NCBI RefSeq assembly: GCF_001864935.2 | Contig: NZ_CP126267.1 | Location: 1,612,001 to 1,676,000, forward strand | Direction of reading: 5' to 3' | Length of the DNA stretch: 64,000 bases | Source of the DNA: Curtobacterium sp. MCBA15_012 | Lineage (GTDB): Bacteria; Actinomycetota; Actinomycetes; Actinomycetales; Microbacteriaceae | Notes under the pieces: generated by a model | Told to the model about the DNA's origin: nothing | What the model saw: the letters and a program-made list of their open reading frames with translations, nothing else | Database searches by the model: none | Shown here: one piece after another, positions 47,376 through 56,712 of the stretch | Layout of the letters: the number at the start of each line of letters is the position of its first letter | Numbering within the stretch: position 1 is the first letter of the stretch | Program-made: the position numbers and the translations under genes

Positions 47376-49310
47376 GTGAGCCTGCTCTCGAGCATCACGT
47401 CGCCGCGCGATCTGAAGCGTCTGTCGGACGCGCAGATGACCGACCTCGCCGCGGAGATCCGGCGGTTCCTCGTCGCCGAGGTCGCGAAGACCGGCGGGCA
47501 CCTGGGGCCGAACCTCGGTGTCGTGGAGCTCACCCTCGCGATGCACCGCGTGTTCGACTCCCCGCACGACCCGTTCGTGTTCGACACGGGGCACCAGTCG
47601 TACGTGCACAAGCTCGTCACGGGGCGGCAGGACTTCTCGCGCCTCCGGGAGCGGGGCGGGCTCGCGGGCTACCCGCAGCGGTCCGAGTCGGAGCACGACA
47701 TCGTCGAGTCCTCGCACGCGTCCTCGTCGCTGTCCTGGGCGGACGGGATCTCCCGCGCCTTCCGGCAGACCGGGCAGGACGACCGCACCGTGGTCGCCGT
47801 CGTCGGTGACGGCGCGCTGACCGGCGGGATGACGTGGGAGGCGCTCAACAACATCTCGGACAGCAACGACCGCCGGCTCGTGATCGTCGTGAACGACAAC
47901 GGGCGGTCCTACGCCCCGACGATCGGCGGCATGGCCCGGTTCCTCAGCTCGGTGCGCACGCGCCGCGAGTACCGCGCGCTGTTCGAGAAGTCGCAGGCGG
48001 TCGCATCGCACTTCGGCGCACCCGGTCGGGCGTTCTACCGTGGGCTGCGTGGGGGGCTGCACGGGTTCCTCGCCCGGTTCACGAACAACGAGGCGCTGTA
48101 CTCGAACCTCGACATCAAGTACATCGGTCCGGTGAACGGGCACGACCAGCGCGCGATGGAGGCGGCGCTCCGGCAGGCGAAGGCCTACGGCGCGCCGACG
48201 ATCGTGCACGCGATCACCGAGAAGGGGCACGGCTTCGAGCCGGCGCTCCGCGACCAGGCCGACCAGTTCCACGCGGTCGGGCACATCGACCCGGAGACCG
48301 GCGAGTCGCTCGACGTGTCGTCGGGGCCGTCGTGGACGTCGGTGTTCGCCTCGACGCTCGCGGACATCGGCTCGGAGGACGAGCGGATCGTCGCGATCAC
48401 CGCGGCGATGCTCCGCCCGACCGGGCTGCACCTGTTCCAGGAGCGGCACCCGTCCCGCGTGATCGACGTCGGCATCGCCGAGCAGCACGCCGTGACGACC
48501 GCCGCCGGCCTGGCGTACGGCGGGCTGCACCCCGTGGTGGCGCTCTACGCGACCTTCCTGAACCGGGCGTTCGACCAGGTGCTCATGGACGTCGCCCTGC
48601 ACCGCGCCGGCGTGACGTTCGTCCTCGACCGTGCCGGCATCACCGGGCCGGACGGGCCGTCGCACCACGGGATGTGGGACCTCGCGCTGCTGCAGGTCGT
48701 GCCCGGGATCCGCATCGCGGCCCCCCGGGACGCCGTCACGCTGCGCGAGGAACTCCGCGAGGCCGTGGCCGTCGACGACGCCCCGACCGTGCTGCGCTGG
48801 TCGAAGGGGTCGGTCGGCCCGGACCTGCCGGCGCTCCGACGACTGGCCGACGGGGTCGACGTGCTCCGCGACCCGGCCGACGGACAGGAGCCGGACGTGC
48901 TCATCGTGGCCGTCGGCTCGATGGTGCCCGTGGCGCTCGACGCGGCGGCGCTGCTCGAGGCGCAGGGGATCGGCGCGACCGTCGTCGACCCGCGCTGGGT
49001 CGTGCCCGTCCCCGGGTCGCTCGTCGACCTGTCCCGCGAGCACCGGCTCGTCATCACGATCGAGGACGGTGTGCGCGTCGGCGGCGTCGGCACGCGGCTG
49101 CGCCAGGACCTGCGCGCCGCGGGGGTCGACACGGGCGTGAACGAACTCGGGTTGCCGGACGCGTTCATCGACCACGCGTCGCGGTCCGAGATCCTGGCGG
49201 ACGCGGGGCTGACCGCGCAGGTGATCGCCCGGGACGTCATCGACCAGGTCGTCGGGACGAAGGTGCCGCAGGCGAAGCCGGCGCGGTCGCGGGAGTCCGC
49301 CGGGCGCTGA
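47376..49310 (+). CDS. dxs: 1-deoxy-D-xylulose-5-phosphate synthase
   Basis: 644 residues. Catalytic His and TPP-contacting residues lie in [12 protein letters not shown]; the TPP signature is [16 protein letters not shown]; the Glu that activates TPP lies in [18 protein letters not shown]; and the C-terminal transketolase domain has [12 protein letters not shown]. It condenses pyruvate and glyceraldehyde-3-phosphate, the first step of the MEP isoprenoid pathway. GTG start with AAAGGAG 5 nt upstream; an upstream TAGTGT at about 47342 could be its -10. Transcribed alone. Confidence 0.95.
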   Translation: MSLLSSITSPRDLKRLSDAQMTDLAAEIRRFLVAEVAKTGGHLGPNLGVVELTLAMHRVFDSPHDPFVFDTGHQSYVHKLVTGRQDFSRLRERGGLAGYPQRSESEHDIVESSHASSSLSWADGISRAFRQTGQDDRTVVAVVGDGALTGGMTWEALNNISDSNDRRLVIVVNDNGRSYAPTIGGMARFLSSVRTRREYRALFEKSQAVASHFGAPGRAFYRGLRGGLHGFLARFTNNEALYSNLDIKYIGPVNGHDQRAMEAALRQAKAYGAPTIVHAITEKGHGFEPALRDQADQFHAVGHIDPETGESLDVSSGPSWTSVFASTLADIGSEDERIVAITAAMLRPTGLHLFQERHPSRVIDVGIAEQHAVTTAAGLAYGGLHPVVALYATFLNRAFDQVLMDVALHRAGVTFVLDRAGITGPDGPSHHGMWDLALLQVVPGIRIAAPRDAVTLREELREAVAVDDAPTVLRWSKGSVGPDLPALRRLADGVDVLRDPADGQEPDVLIVAVGSMVPVALDAAALLEAQGIGATVVDPRWVVPVPGSLVDLSREHRLVITIEDGVRVGGVGTRLRQDLRAAGVDTGVNELGLPDAFIDHASRSEILADAGLTAQVIARDVIDQVVGTKVPQAKPARSRESAGR

Positions 49311-49381
49311 GGGCGCGGTGCGCGGGGCGTGCCGCTCGGCGCCGCTGGCGCCGCTGGCGCCGCTGGCGCCGCTCGGCGGCG

Positions 49382-49454
49382 CGACGTGCTCGCGCACAAC
49401 GGAAAGCACCTCGCGCCACGGGGATCCGTGGCGCGAGCTGCTTCCGCTTGTGCA
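49382..49454. repeat. Palindromic element, second family, copy 2
   Basis: Arms around ACAACGGAAAGCACCTCGCG and CGCCACGG with a 4-nt loop. Same architecture and most bases as the element at 20848-20920. It stands between the convergent dxs and fadB-like genes, where it could also act as terminator. A 9-bp tandem CCGCTGGCG array precedes it (49341-49370). Confidence 0.8.
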
Positions 49455-49462
49455 GGGCGCGG

Positions 49463-51601
49463 CTAGCGCGAGGCGGGGCCGACGATCGCCGGGTCGTGGA
49501 ACGTGCCGCCGAAGACCCGCTCCGAGGCACCGGAACGGTCGAGGTACGGGCTGATGCCACCGGCCTGGAACGGGTAACCGGCGCCGAGGATCAGACCGAG
49601 GTCGATCTCCTCGACGTGCTCGACCACGTGGTCCTCGAGCATGCGGTGCACCTCGTCGGCCAGGGCGTCCTCGAACCGGCGCTGCATCTCGGCGGCGTCG
49701 ACCGGCTTCGCGTCCTTCTTCGCGGGTGCGACGAGCTTCACGGCAGCGGGGTCGTACCCGGTCGCGTTGCCCTTCTTGTCGCGGGTCAGGATCGTCCCGT
49801 GCTCGGCGATCCGCTTCAGCCCGTCACCGGGGTAGAAGCGCTCCGGCCAGGCGGCGTGGTGCGAGTCGAGCACGTGTGCGCCGACCGGCAGGCCGACCAG
49901 TTCGAGCAGCTCGAAGGGCGACATCGGGAGGCCGAGCGGTGCCGCACCCTCGGCGACGGTCTCGAAGGAGGTGCCCTCCTCGACGCCGCGCATGGCCTCG
50001 CCGAGGACACGGGCGAGCACCCGGTTCACGACGAAGCCCGGCTGGTCGGCCGTGATGATCGCGGTCTTCTTGAGCGTCTTCGCGACGGCCAGCGCGGTTG
50101 CCAGCGTCTCGTCCGATGTCTGCTCGGTCCGGACGACCTCGAGCAGGGGCATCACGGCGACCGGGTTGAAGAAGTGGAAGCCGACGAGCCGCGACGGGTC
50201 GGACAGGACCGAGCCCATCTCGGACACCGACAGCGAGGACGTGTTCGTCGCCAGGATCGCGTCCGGGGCGATGACCTGCTCGATCTTCCGGAACACCTCC
50301 TGCTTGACGCTCATCTCCTCGAAGACGGCCTCGATGACCCAGTCGGCGTCCGCGAACGCGTCGTAGGACACCGAACCGCTGACGAGCGCCGAGATCCGGT
50401 TCGCGTCGTCGGGGGAGATGCGCCCCTTCTCGCGGAGCTTGGCGACCTCGCCGCGGATGCGCTCGACACCCGCGTCCACGCGCGCCTGGTCGACGTCGGT
50501 GATGACGACCGGCACACCGAGGCGGCGGGCGAACAGGAGCGCGAACTGCGACGCCATGAGCCCGGCGCCGAGGACACCGACCTTCGTGATCTTCTTCGCC
50601 TCGACGTCGGCGGGGGCACCCACCGGACGCTTCGCGCGCTTCTGGACGAGGTCGAACGCGTACATCGACGCCGCGAACTGGTCCCCGGCGAGGAGGTCGG
50701 CGAGTGCGTCGTCCTCACCGGCGAAGCGCTCCTCGAGCGAGCCGGACTTCGCGGCGGCGACGAGGTCGAGCGCGCGGAACGGCGACTTCGGCACCGTGCC
50801 GATCTTCGACGCGACCTGCTGGCGGGCGACCTTGACGACCGTGCCCCACGCGGCCTTCTCGAGCATCCCGGGCTCGTTGGCGCGCTTGACCTTCGTCCGA
50901 CCGGACACGACGCCGTCGGCCCACGCGACCGCCGAGGGCAGGAACGTGACCGACGGGATGAGGGCGTCGCCGATGCCGATCTCGACCGCGGCCGGACCGT
51001 CCATCAGGCGGTTGTTCTTGAGCGGGTTCTCGACGATGACGCGGAGCGCCTTCTCCGGACCGATCAGGCGGGGGAGCAGCGTCGCGCCGCCCCAGCCGGG
51101 GATGATCCCGAGGAACACCTCGGGCAGACCGATGCCCTGCGCTGCGGAGGAGAACACCCGGTAGGTGCAGTGCAGCGCGACCTCGAGGCCGCCGCCGAGG
51201 GCGATCCCGTTCACGAACGCGAACGAGGGCACCCCCAGCTCGCTGAACTTCCGGAGCGTCGCGTGCCCGAGCACGCCGAGCTCGTGTGCGACCTCGCGGG
51301 ACGGCAGCGCCGCGGCCTGCGACAGGTCGGCGCCGGCGGCGAAGCAGTACTCCTTGCCGGTGATCGCGACGGCCTGGACGTCGCCCTTCGCGGCCTCGTC
51401 GCGCAGGGTGTCGAGCACGTCGGACAGCTCGCGCATGGTGCGCGGGCCGAGCGTCGACGGACGCTTGTAGTCCTTGCCGTTGTCGAGCGTGATGAGCGCG
51501 AGGGTGCCACCGGAGGGCAGCGCCACGTGCTTGACGTACGAGTGCGTGACGACCTCGTCCTCGCTCAGCGCGGTCAGCTGGTCGATCGGGGTGGTGGTCA
51601 T
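49463..51601 (-). CDS. Fatty-acid oxidation complex alpha subunit (enoyl-CoA hydratase / 3-hydroxyacyl-CoA dehydrogenase)
   Basis: 712 residues. N-terminal crotonase domain: AAGADLSQ and NGIALGGGLEVAL form the CoA oxyanion hole, and GLPEVFLGIIPGWGG carries the second catalytic Glu. The dehydrogenase part begins at KVGVLGAGLMASQFALLFA (NAD) and has the catalytic His in VGFHFFNPVAVMPLLEVV; two C-terminal 3HCDH helical domains follow. It performs the hydration and oxidation steps of beta-oxidation. It starts two bases after the thiolase stop, the classical fadBA-type pairing, so the two should form one complex. Confidence 0.92.
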   Translation of the reverse strand: MTTTPIDQLTALSEDEVVTHSYVKHVALPSGGTLALITLDNGKDYKRPSTLGPRTMRELSDVLDTLRDEAAKGDVQAVAITGKEYCFAAGADLSQAAALPSREVAHELGVLGHATLRKFSELGVPSFAFVNGIALGGGLEVALHCTYRVFSSAAQGIGLPEVFLGIIPGWGGATLLPRLIGPEKALRVIVENPLKNNRLMDGPAAVEIGIGDALIPSVTFLPSAVAWADGVVSGRTKVKRANEPGMLEKAAWGTVVKVARQQVASKIGTVPKSPFRALDLVAAAKSGSLEERFAGEDDALADLLAGDQFAASMYAFDLVQKRAKRPVGAPADVEAKKITKVGVLGAGLMASQFALLFARRLGVPVVITDVDQARVDAGVERIRGEVAKLREKGRISPDDANRISALVSGSVSYDAFADADWVIEAVFEEMSVKQEVFRKIEQVIAPDAILATNTSSLSVSEMGSVLSDPSRLVGFHFFNPVAVMPLLEVVRTEQTSDETLATALAVAKTLKKTAIITADQPGFVVNRVLARVLGEAMRGVEEGTSFETVAEGAAPLGLPMSPFELLELVGLPVGAHVLDSHHAAWPERFYPGDGLKRIAEHGTILTRDKKGNATGYDPAAVKLVAPAKKDAKPVDAAEMQRRFEDALADEVHRMLEDHVVEHVEEIDLGLILGAGYPFQAGGISPYLDRSGASERVFGGTFHDPAIVGPASR

Positions 51602-51603
51602 GC

Positions 51604-52815
51604 TCAGGCCGCCTTCCGTGCCGCGCTCTTGCTGAAGTTCGGGTTCTCCCAGATGACGGTCCCGCCCTGGCCGAGCCCGATGCACATCGTGGTGATGCCG
51701 TACCGGACGTCCGGCCGCTCGGCGAACTGCGCCGCGAGCTGGTTCATGAGCCGGACACCGCTCGACGCGAGCGGGTGCCCGACGGCGATCGCGCCGCCCC
51801 AGGCGTTCACGTTCGGGGAGTCCTGCGCGATGCCGTAGTTGTCGAGGAAGGCGAGCACCTGGACGGCGAACGCCTCGTTGATCTCGAACAGACCGATGTC
51901 GTCGATCGTCAGCCCGGCCTTGCGGAGCGCCTTGTCGGTCGCGGGGACCGGGCCGATGCCCATGACCTCGGGGTCGACGCCCGCGAAGGCGAACGAGACC
52001 ATGCGCATCTTCGTCGGCAGGCCGTGCTGCTTGGCGCCCTCCTCGGACGCGAGCAGGCTCATCGTGGCGCCGTCGTTCAGGCCTGCCGCGTTGCCGGCGG
52101 TGACCCGTCCGTGGGGCCGGAACGGCGTGCGCAGGGCGGCCAGCGCCTCCAGGGTGGTGCCCGGTCGCGGCGGCTCGTCCGCCGTGACGACGTCCCAGCC
52201 CTGTCCGGTGTTGACCTCGACGGGGACCACGTCGGGCTGCAGCTTGCCGGCGCCCCAGGCGGCGGCGTAGCGCTGCTGGGACTGGACGGCGAAGGCGTCG
52301 GTGCGGTCCTTCGTGATGGCGGGGAAACGGTCGTGCAGGCGCTCGGCCGTGCTGCCCATGACGAGCGCGTCGCTCGCGACCATGCGCTCGGCCACGAAGC
52401 GCGGGTTGACGTCCGCGTTGAACCCCATGGGGTGGCGACCCATGTGTTCGACGCCACCGGCGATCGCCACGTCCGCGGCGCCGAAGGCGATCGCGCCGGC
52501 GAGCGTCGTGACGCTCGTCATGGCGCCCGCGCACATGCGGTCGATGGCGTAGCCGGGAACCGACTTCGGCAGCCCGGCGAGCATGCCCACGGTCCGGCCG
52601 AGGGTCAGGCCCTGGTCGCCCTGCTGGGTGGTGGCGGCCACGGCGACGTCGTCGACCGCCGCTCCGTCGAGCTGGGCGTTCCGGTCGAGGAGCCCCCGCA
52701 TCGCGTGGACCGCGAGGTCGTCCGCGCGGGTCTTCCAGAACACCCCCTTCTCGCCTGCTCGTCCGAACGGGGTGCGAACGCCGTCCACGAAGACGACGTC
52801 TGATGCCTTGGGCAA
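51604..52815 (-). CDS. Acetyl-CoA C-acyltransferase (thiolase)
   Basis: 403 residues from a TTG at 52815, with GGAGG 6 nt upstream (a GTG 21 bp earlier would swallow that site). Nucleophile Cys95 in AIDRMCAGAMTSV, then NEAFAVQVLAF, the His in WGGAIAVGHPLASSG and the second Cys in MCIGLGQGG: all four thiolase signatures are present. It cleaves 3-ketoacyl-CoA in the last step of beta-oxidation and is the upstream gene of a two-gene operon with the alpha subunit. Confidence 0.92.
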   Translation of the reverse strand: MPKASDVVFVDGVRTPFGRAGEKGVFWKTRADDLAVHAMRGLLDRNAQLDGAAVDDVAVAATTQQGDQGLTLGRTVGMLAGLPKSVPGYAIDRMCAGAMTSVTTLAGAIAFGAADVAIAGGVEHMGRHPMGFNADVNPRFVAERMVASDALVMGSTAERLHDRFPAITKDRTDAFAVQSQQRYAAAWGAGKLQPDVVPVEVNTGQGWDVVTADEPPRPGTTLEALAALRTPFRPHGRVTAGNAAGLNDGATMSLLASEEGAKQHGLPTKMRMVSFAFAGVDPEVMGIGPVPATDKALRKAGLTIDDIGLFEINEAFAVQVLAFLDNYGIAQDSPNVNAWGGAIAVGHPLASSGVRLMNQLAAQFAERPDVRYGITTMCIGLGQGGTVIWENPNFSKSAARKAA

Positions 52816-52941
52816 TCTGGGCCTCCAGATCCTCACTGATCGAGTCGGGACACCTGTCGCCCCGACCTGCCGGGCTGCACCCGGCGACGGCCTCGACGCT
52901 ATGCCCCGAGGCTGGGCGGACGCATGCCCGTTGGGGTGTTC

Positions 52942-54351
52942 CTACGAGTCGGTGTTGCTCTCCGCAGCAGGCTCCTGTGCGTCTGCGACAAAGGCGTGTG
53001 CGATGAGCGAAGCGGTCTCCTCGACCTGCCACGGCCGCGCGTCGTGGGACGCGAGGGCGGCGCCCACGGTCTCGGTCGCGATCGGCTTCGGCGGGTCCCA
53101 CGAGACCACGCGGAGGGTCTCCGGCGTGAGCAGGTTCTCGACGGGCAGGTCGAGCTCCTCCGCCCGGGCGACGACCGCCGCACGGGCCGCCTTGTACCGG
53201 CGGTCGGCCTCCGGGTTGCGCTCCGCCCAGGCGCGGGGCGGCGGCAGCGTGGCCTCGCCGGAGCCGCGGAGCTTCGGCAGGTCGTCCGTCGTGCGGCCCT
53301 CCTCCACGGCGGCCCACCAGCGGTCGAGTTCGGAGCGGCTCGCGCGGCCGGTGAAGGCCTTGACCGCGCTGAGCTCGGCCTTCGTCGCGGGGGCGGCAGC
53401 GGCGGCGGCGACGATCGCGGAGTCCGGGATCGTCCGGCCGGGCGCGACGTCGGTCTCGCGCGCGAACGCGTCACGGGCCGTCCACAGCGCCCGGGCGATC
53501 GCGAGGGCCCGTGCACCGCGCAGGGCGTGCATGCCGGACAGGCGACGCCAGGGCTCGGCGCGGGGCGGCTTCGGGGCTCGTGCGAGGACCGCCGCGAACT
53601 CCTCGGCGGCGATGCGCGACTTGCCCGCGGCCTCGAGCTCGGTCGCGAGCGCGTCGCGGAGGTCGGGGAGCAGCTCGACGTCGAGCGCGGCGTAGACCAG
53701 CCAGGCCTGCGGCAGCGGTCGGGTCGACCAGTCGGCGGCCGAGTGCGCCTTGGCGAGCGTGATGCCGAGCAGCTGCTCGACGACCGCTCCGAGGCCCACG
53801 CGGGGGAACCCGGCGATGCGGGCCCCGAGCTCGGTGTCGAAGATGCGGGTCGGGACCAGGCCGACCTCCTGCAGGCAGGGCAGGTCCTGCGAGGCGGCGT
53901 GGAACAGCCACTCCTCGTCGACGATCGCGTCCTGCAGCTCGGAGAAGTCGCCGATCGCGATCGGGTCGAACAGGAAGGCGCCCGCGCCGCGGCGGAAGAC
54001 CTGGATGAGGTACGCCCGCTGCGAGTACCGGTAGCCGCTGGCGCGCTCGGCGTCGACCGCGACGGGCCCGTGGCCGGCGGCGATCGCACGGACGGCCTCG
54101 AGGTACTCGTCGTGCTCCTCGATGACGTGCACCGTGGCGTGCGCGGCCTCGAACGCCGGGTCCGCCGGACGCGTGGCGCCGCCGCCGCGCGTGGTGCGGC
54201 CCGTCGGAGCGGCGTCGCCGGACGCTGCGGTGCGACCGGAGGCAGCGGCGTCGCCGGACGCTGCGGTGCGACCCGAGGCAGCGGCGCCGCCGGATTCGGC
54301 GGGGGAGCCGGACGGAGCGGGGGTGCCGGCGGGTGCGGCGGGGTCGGTCAC
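52942..54351 (-). CDS. rnd: Ribonuclease D (DEDDy 3'-5' exonuclease with HRDC domain)
   Basis: 469 residues from a GTG overlapping the DUF3000 stop. The first ~60 residues are a low-complexity tail built of repeated ASGRTAASGDAA units. The exonuclease domain follows: VAVDAERASGYRYSQ (Asp-x-Glu), FHAASQDLPCL (Asp), and the DEDDy motif YAALDVELL. The C-terminal half has an HRDC-like helical domain. It trims the 3' ends of tRNA and other RNAs. The N-terminal extension is not part of the family and varies in copy number by design of its 36-bp DNA repeat. Confidence 0.9.
   Translation of the reverse strand: MTDPAAPAGTPAPSGSPAESGGAAASGRTAASGDAAASGRTAASGDAAPTGRTTRGGGATRPADPAFEAAHATVHVIEEHDEYLEAVRAIAAGHGPVAVDAERASGYRYSQRAYLIQVFRRGAGAFLFDPIAIGDFSELQDAIVDEEWLFHAASQDLPCLQEVGLVPTRIFDTELGARIAGFPRVGLGAVVEQLLGITLAKAHSAADWSTRPLPQAWLVYAALDVELLPDLRDALATELEAAGKSRIAAEEFAAVLARAPKPPRAEPWRRLSGMHALRGARALAIARALWTARDAFARETDVAPGRTIPDSAIVAAAAAAPATKAELSAVKAFTGRASRSELDRWWAAVEEGRTTDDLPKLRGSGEATLPPPRAWAERNPEADRRYKAARAAVVARAEELDLPVENLLTPETLRVVSWDPPKPIATETVGAALASHDARPWQVEETASLIAHAFVADAQEPAAESNTDS
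54208..54292. repeat. 36-bp tandem repeat in the 5' end of rnd
   Basis: Two full copies and a partial third of a 36-bp unit (starts at about 54208, 54244 and 54280) with the core GCCGGACGCTGCGGTGCGAC. As 36 is a multiple of three, copy-number change keeps the frame. Confidence 0.85.
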
Positions 54352-54929
54352 TTCGTGGTCCTCCTCGGAGCCAGCAGCGTCACGCCGTCCGAGGCCGGCG
54401 GGAGACCGGCGAGCATCGCCACGATCTCCTCCCAGGCCTCGACGTGCGCGGTGAGGTCCTCGTCGCGGGGCGTCCACGAGGCCCGGAGCTCGAGCTGTGC
54501 GCCGTCCCCCTGGGCCGCGAGGTCGCCGTAGCCGCGCGAGATGATCTTGGTCGCCGTCCCCGATGCCCGGTCGTACGTCGCGCCGTGCGCCGCGAGCGCG
54601 TCGACGAGCCAGCTCCACGTCACGTCGGCGACGAACTCGTCGACGCCGATCTCCGGCTCGAGGGGCGCCTGGGCGAAGGTCACGACGCGGAACGCGCCGC
54701 CCCAGCCCTCGGGTTCCTCGGGGTCGTACAGGGCGATGAACCGGCCGGTCCCGAGGTCCGAGTCGATGCCGTGCACGGCTCCGCTGACGTCCGCCGCGAG
54801 GGCGATCGAGTACGGCGCGATCCGCGAGGGCGAGGGGATCTCGGTGACGGTGGTCTCGGTGCGGGTCCCGCCCGACTCGACGAACGCACGCAGTCGCGCG
54901 AAGGCCTCGGGCTCTCGGGAATCGGACAC
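54348..54929 (-). CDS. DUF3000 protein
   Basis: 193 residues: RTETTVTEIPSPSRIAPYSI near the N-terminus, GRFIALYDPEEPEGWGG in the middle, and WTPRDEDLTAHVEAWEEIV near the end. This is the actinobacterial DUF3000 family, generally found directly before rnd (ribonuclease D), as here with a 4-bp overlap. The function is unknown; the linkage suggests a role in RNA or translation quality control, but that is inference only. GTG start with a leaderless -10. Confidence 0.88.
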   Translation of the reverse strand: MSDSREPEAFARLRAFVESGGTRTETTVTEIPSPSRIAPYSIALAADVSGAVHGIDSDLGTGRFIALYDPEEPEGWGGAFRVVTFAQAPLEPEIGVDEFVADVTWSWLVDALAAHGATYDRASGTATKIISRGYGDLAAQGDGAQLELRASWTPRDEDLTAHVEAWEEIVAMLAGLPPASDGVTLLAPRRTTK

Positions 54930-54935
54930 GCATGC

Positions 54936-54945
54936 AGACTAGGCT
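54936..54945. promoter_or_regulatory. Overlapping divergent -10 elements
   Basis: The plus strand reads AGACTAGGCT. TAGGCT (54940-54945) lies 7 nt before the ATG at 54953. On the minus strand TAGTCT (54941-54936) lies 6 nt before the GTG at 54929. The two hexamers share the bases TA, so transcripts leave in both directions from one 10-bp site, both leaderless. Confidence 0.6.
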
Positions 54946-54952
54946 CCCGGCC

Positions 54953-56176
54953 ATGTCCCGATCCGCGCGACCCGCCGAGGACGTCGTCCAGGAGACCGCA
55001 CGATCGGCCGGTTTCGTCGCCCTGGGGGCGGGCATCGCGGCGGCAGCCGTCGCCACCGCGGTGGTCGGTGGCTTCGTCGCCGCCGTCGCCCGTGCCGTCG
55101 TGACGCCCGACCGCAAGCGCACCGAACGCGTCCCGATCCACGCCGTCGACACCGACGCGATGACCGTCACGCTCGAACGCACCGCCGACACGGAGCTGCA
55201 GGGCCGCTACAGCCTGTGGTTCGGCGGCGGTACCGGGCACATGCGGATCGGCGAGGTCCTCGGCACGACGGAGACGACGGTCACCCGGCGGATCATCGCG
55301 GTCGACGCGGGCGACCCGACCGCCGCGCGACGCGGACGCTGGGGCGGCTGGTTCTACCTGACCCCCGGCGAGCTGGACGTCCCCGTCGAGGACGTCGACG
55401 TCCCCACGCCGAACGGTCCCGCACCGGCCTGGGTCGTCCGCGCCGACGACCCCGACGCACCGTGGGCGGTCCTGGTGCACGGCCGCGGCGTGACCCGCGC
55501 CGAGACGATCCGGGCGGTGCCGGTCTTCCGCGCCGCCGGCTACTCGGTCGTCCTCGCGTCGTGGCGGAACGACGGCGTCGCCCCGCGGAGCGCCGACGGT
55601 CGGTACGGCCTCGGCAGCACCGAGTGGGAGGACGTCGACGCGGTCCTCCGGTGGCTGTCCGCGCGGGGTGCGAGCAGCGTCGTGCTGATGGGGTGGTCGA
55701 TGGGCGGCGCGGTCGTGCTGCAGACCCTCGTCCGCTCTCGGTTCGCCGGACTCGTCGACGGCGTCGTCCTCGAGTCCCCGGTCGTCGACTGGCACGCGGT
55801 GCTGAAGTCGCAGAGCCGGGTGCTCAAGCTGCCGCGGCCGGTCCGCAAGGTCGCCCAGCGCGTCCTCCGCACACCCGTCCTGCACCGGGTCGCCGGTCTG
55901 CAGCACCCGGTCGACCTGCGCGAGCTCGACATGGTCGCCCGCTCGGACGAGCTGACGGTGCCGATCCTCATCCTGCACAGCGACGACGACGGGTTCGTGC
56001 CGTCGTCCGCGTCGCACGACCTCGCGCGGGCGCGGCCGGACATCGTCCGGCTCGAGGTGCAGACCACCGCGCGGCACACCAAGCTCTGGAACCACGACGC
56101 CGACTGGTTCGACGCCCGCATCCTCGCGTGGCTGACCGAGGTGGTGCAGCCGACCGACGCGACCAGCGCCCGGTAG
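54953..56176 (+). CDS. Alpha/beta hydrolase with N-terminal membrane segment
   Basis: 407 residues. A hydrophobic N-terminal segment (about 19-50, GFVALGAGIAAAAVATAVVG) probably anchors the protein. A middle domain of ~120 residues (LQGRYSLWFGGGTGHMRIGE) has no name I can give. The hydrolase domain has the nucleophile elbow LMGWSMGGAV, the acid in ILHSDDDGFVP and the His in TTARHTKLWN, so the triad is complete. It resembles 'esterase/lipase-like' proteins of unknown substrate. A methionine 7 codons upstream exists, but the -10 hexamer supports the ATG at 54953. Confidence 0.85.
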   Translation: MSRSARPAEDVVQETARSAGFVALGAGIAAAAVATAVVGGFVAAVARAVVTPDRKRTERVPIHAVDTDAMTVTLERTADTELQGRYSLWFGGGTGHMRIGEVLGTTETTVTRRIIAVDAGDPTAARRGRWGGWFYLTPGELDVPVEDVDVPTPNGPAPAWVVRADDPDAPWAVLVHGRGVTRAETIRAVPVFRAAGYSVVLASWRNDGVAPRSADGRYGLGSTEWEDVDAVLRWLSARGASSVVLMGWSMGGAVVLQTLVRSRFAGLVDGVVLESPVVDWHAVLKSQSRVLKLPRPVRKVAQRVLRTPVLHRVAGLQHPVDLRELDMVARSDELTVPILILHSDDDGFVPSSASHDLARARPDIVRLEVQTTARHTKLWNHDADWFDARILAWLTEVVQPTDATSAR

Positions 56177-56187
56177 ACGCGACCGGC

Positions 56188-56237
56188 TGACGGACGGGAG
56201 GCACGGTGCCAGCCGGCACCGTGCCTCCCGTCCGTCA
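56188..56237. terminator. 50-bp palindrome, bidirectional terminator
   Basis: Arms around GACGGACGGGAGGCACGG between the convergent hydrolase and SufE genes; a member of the dispersed GGAGGC palindrome family. Confidence 0.85.
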
Positions 56238-56262
56238 GGGGGTCGTGATCAGGCGGTCGCCG

Positions 56263-56712
56263 TCAGGCGGCGACCGCCGCGCGCACCTGCCGCTGCACCC
56301 GGCCGAGCATCCCGACCATGCCGCGGATGCGCAGCGGGCTGACCGCCTCGCTCAGCCCGAGGGTCAGCGGGTAGTCGGTCGGGACGGCGAGCACCTGCTC
56401 GGCGGTCAGGCCGGACAGCCCCTGCGCGAGGATCGAGGCGAAGCCCCGGGTGGTGGGTGCCTCGCGCGGCGCGGTGGCGTGCATGCGGACGACGTCGGGC
56501 TCGTCGCCGTCGGCACCGACCGTCACGGTGATGAACACGGGGGACTGGCACTCCTCGACGCGTTCGAGTTCGTCCTCGTGCCCCTGCAGCCGCGCGGGCA
56601 GCGCGGGCAGTTCGTCGGAGAACTCGAGGAGCAGCTGGAGGCGGTCCTGCTGCGTCAGCTCGAGGAAGTCGTCGCGGATCTCGGCGAGGGACTGGGGGAG
56701 TTCGGTGCTCAT
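56263..56712 (-). CDS. sufE: SufE-family sulfur acceptor protein
   Basis: 149 residues. SufE fold with the sulfur-accepting Cys55 in [11 protein letters not shown], and the surrounding helix [16 protein letters not shown]. It accepts persulfide from a cysteine desulfurase and hands it on for Fe-S or other sulfur products. It overlaps the stop of the upstream sulfurtransferase (ATGA), and that pairing (sseA-sufE) is conserved in actinobacteria. No desulfurase gene is in the window. Confidence 0.9.
   Translation of the reverse strand: MSTELPQSLAEIRDDFLELTQQDRLQLLLEFSDELPALPARLQGHEDELERVEECQSPVFITVTVGADGDEPDVVRMHATAPREAPTTRGFASILAQGLSGLTAEQVLAVPTDYPLTLGLSEAVSPLRIRGMVGMLGRVQRQVRAAVAA

Noticed and set aside
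47834..51838. 1,334-codon plus-strand frame over dxs and the beta-oxidation genes
   Set aside because: Low-complexity shadow of dxs and of the opposite-strand fadB-like gene.
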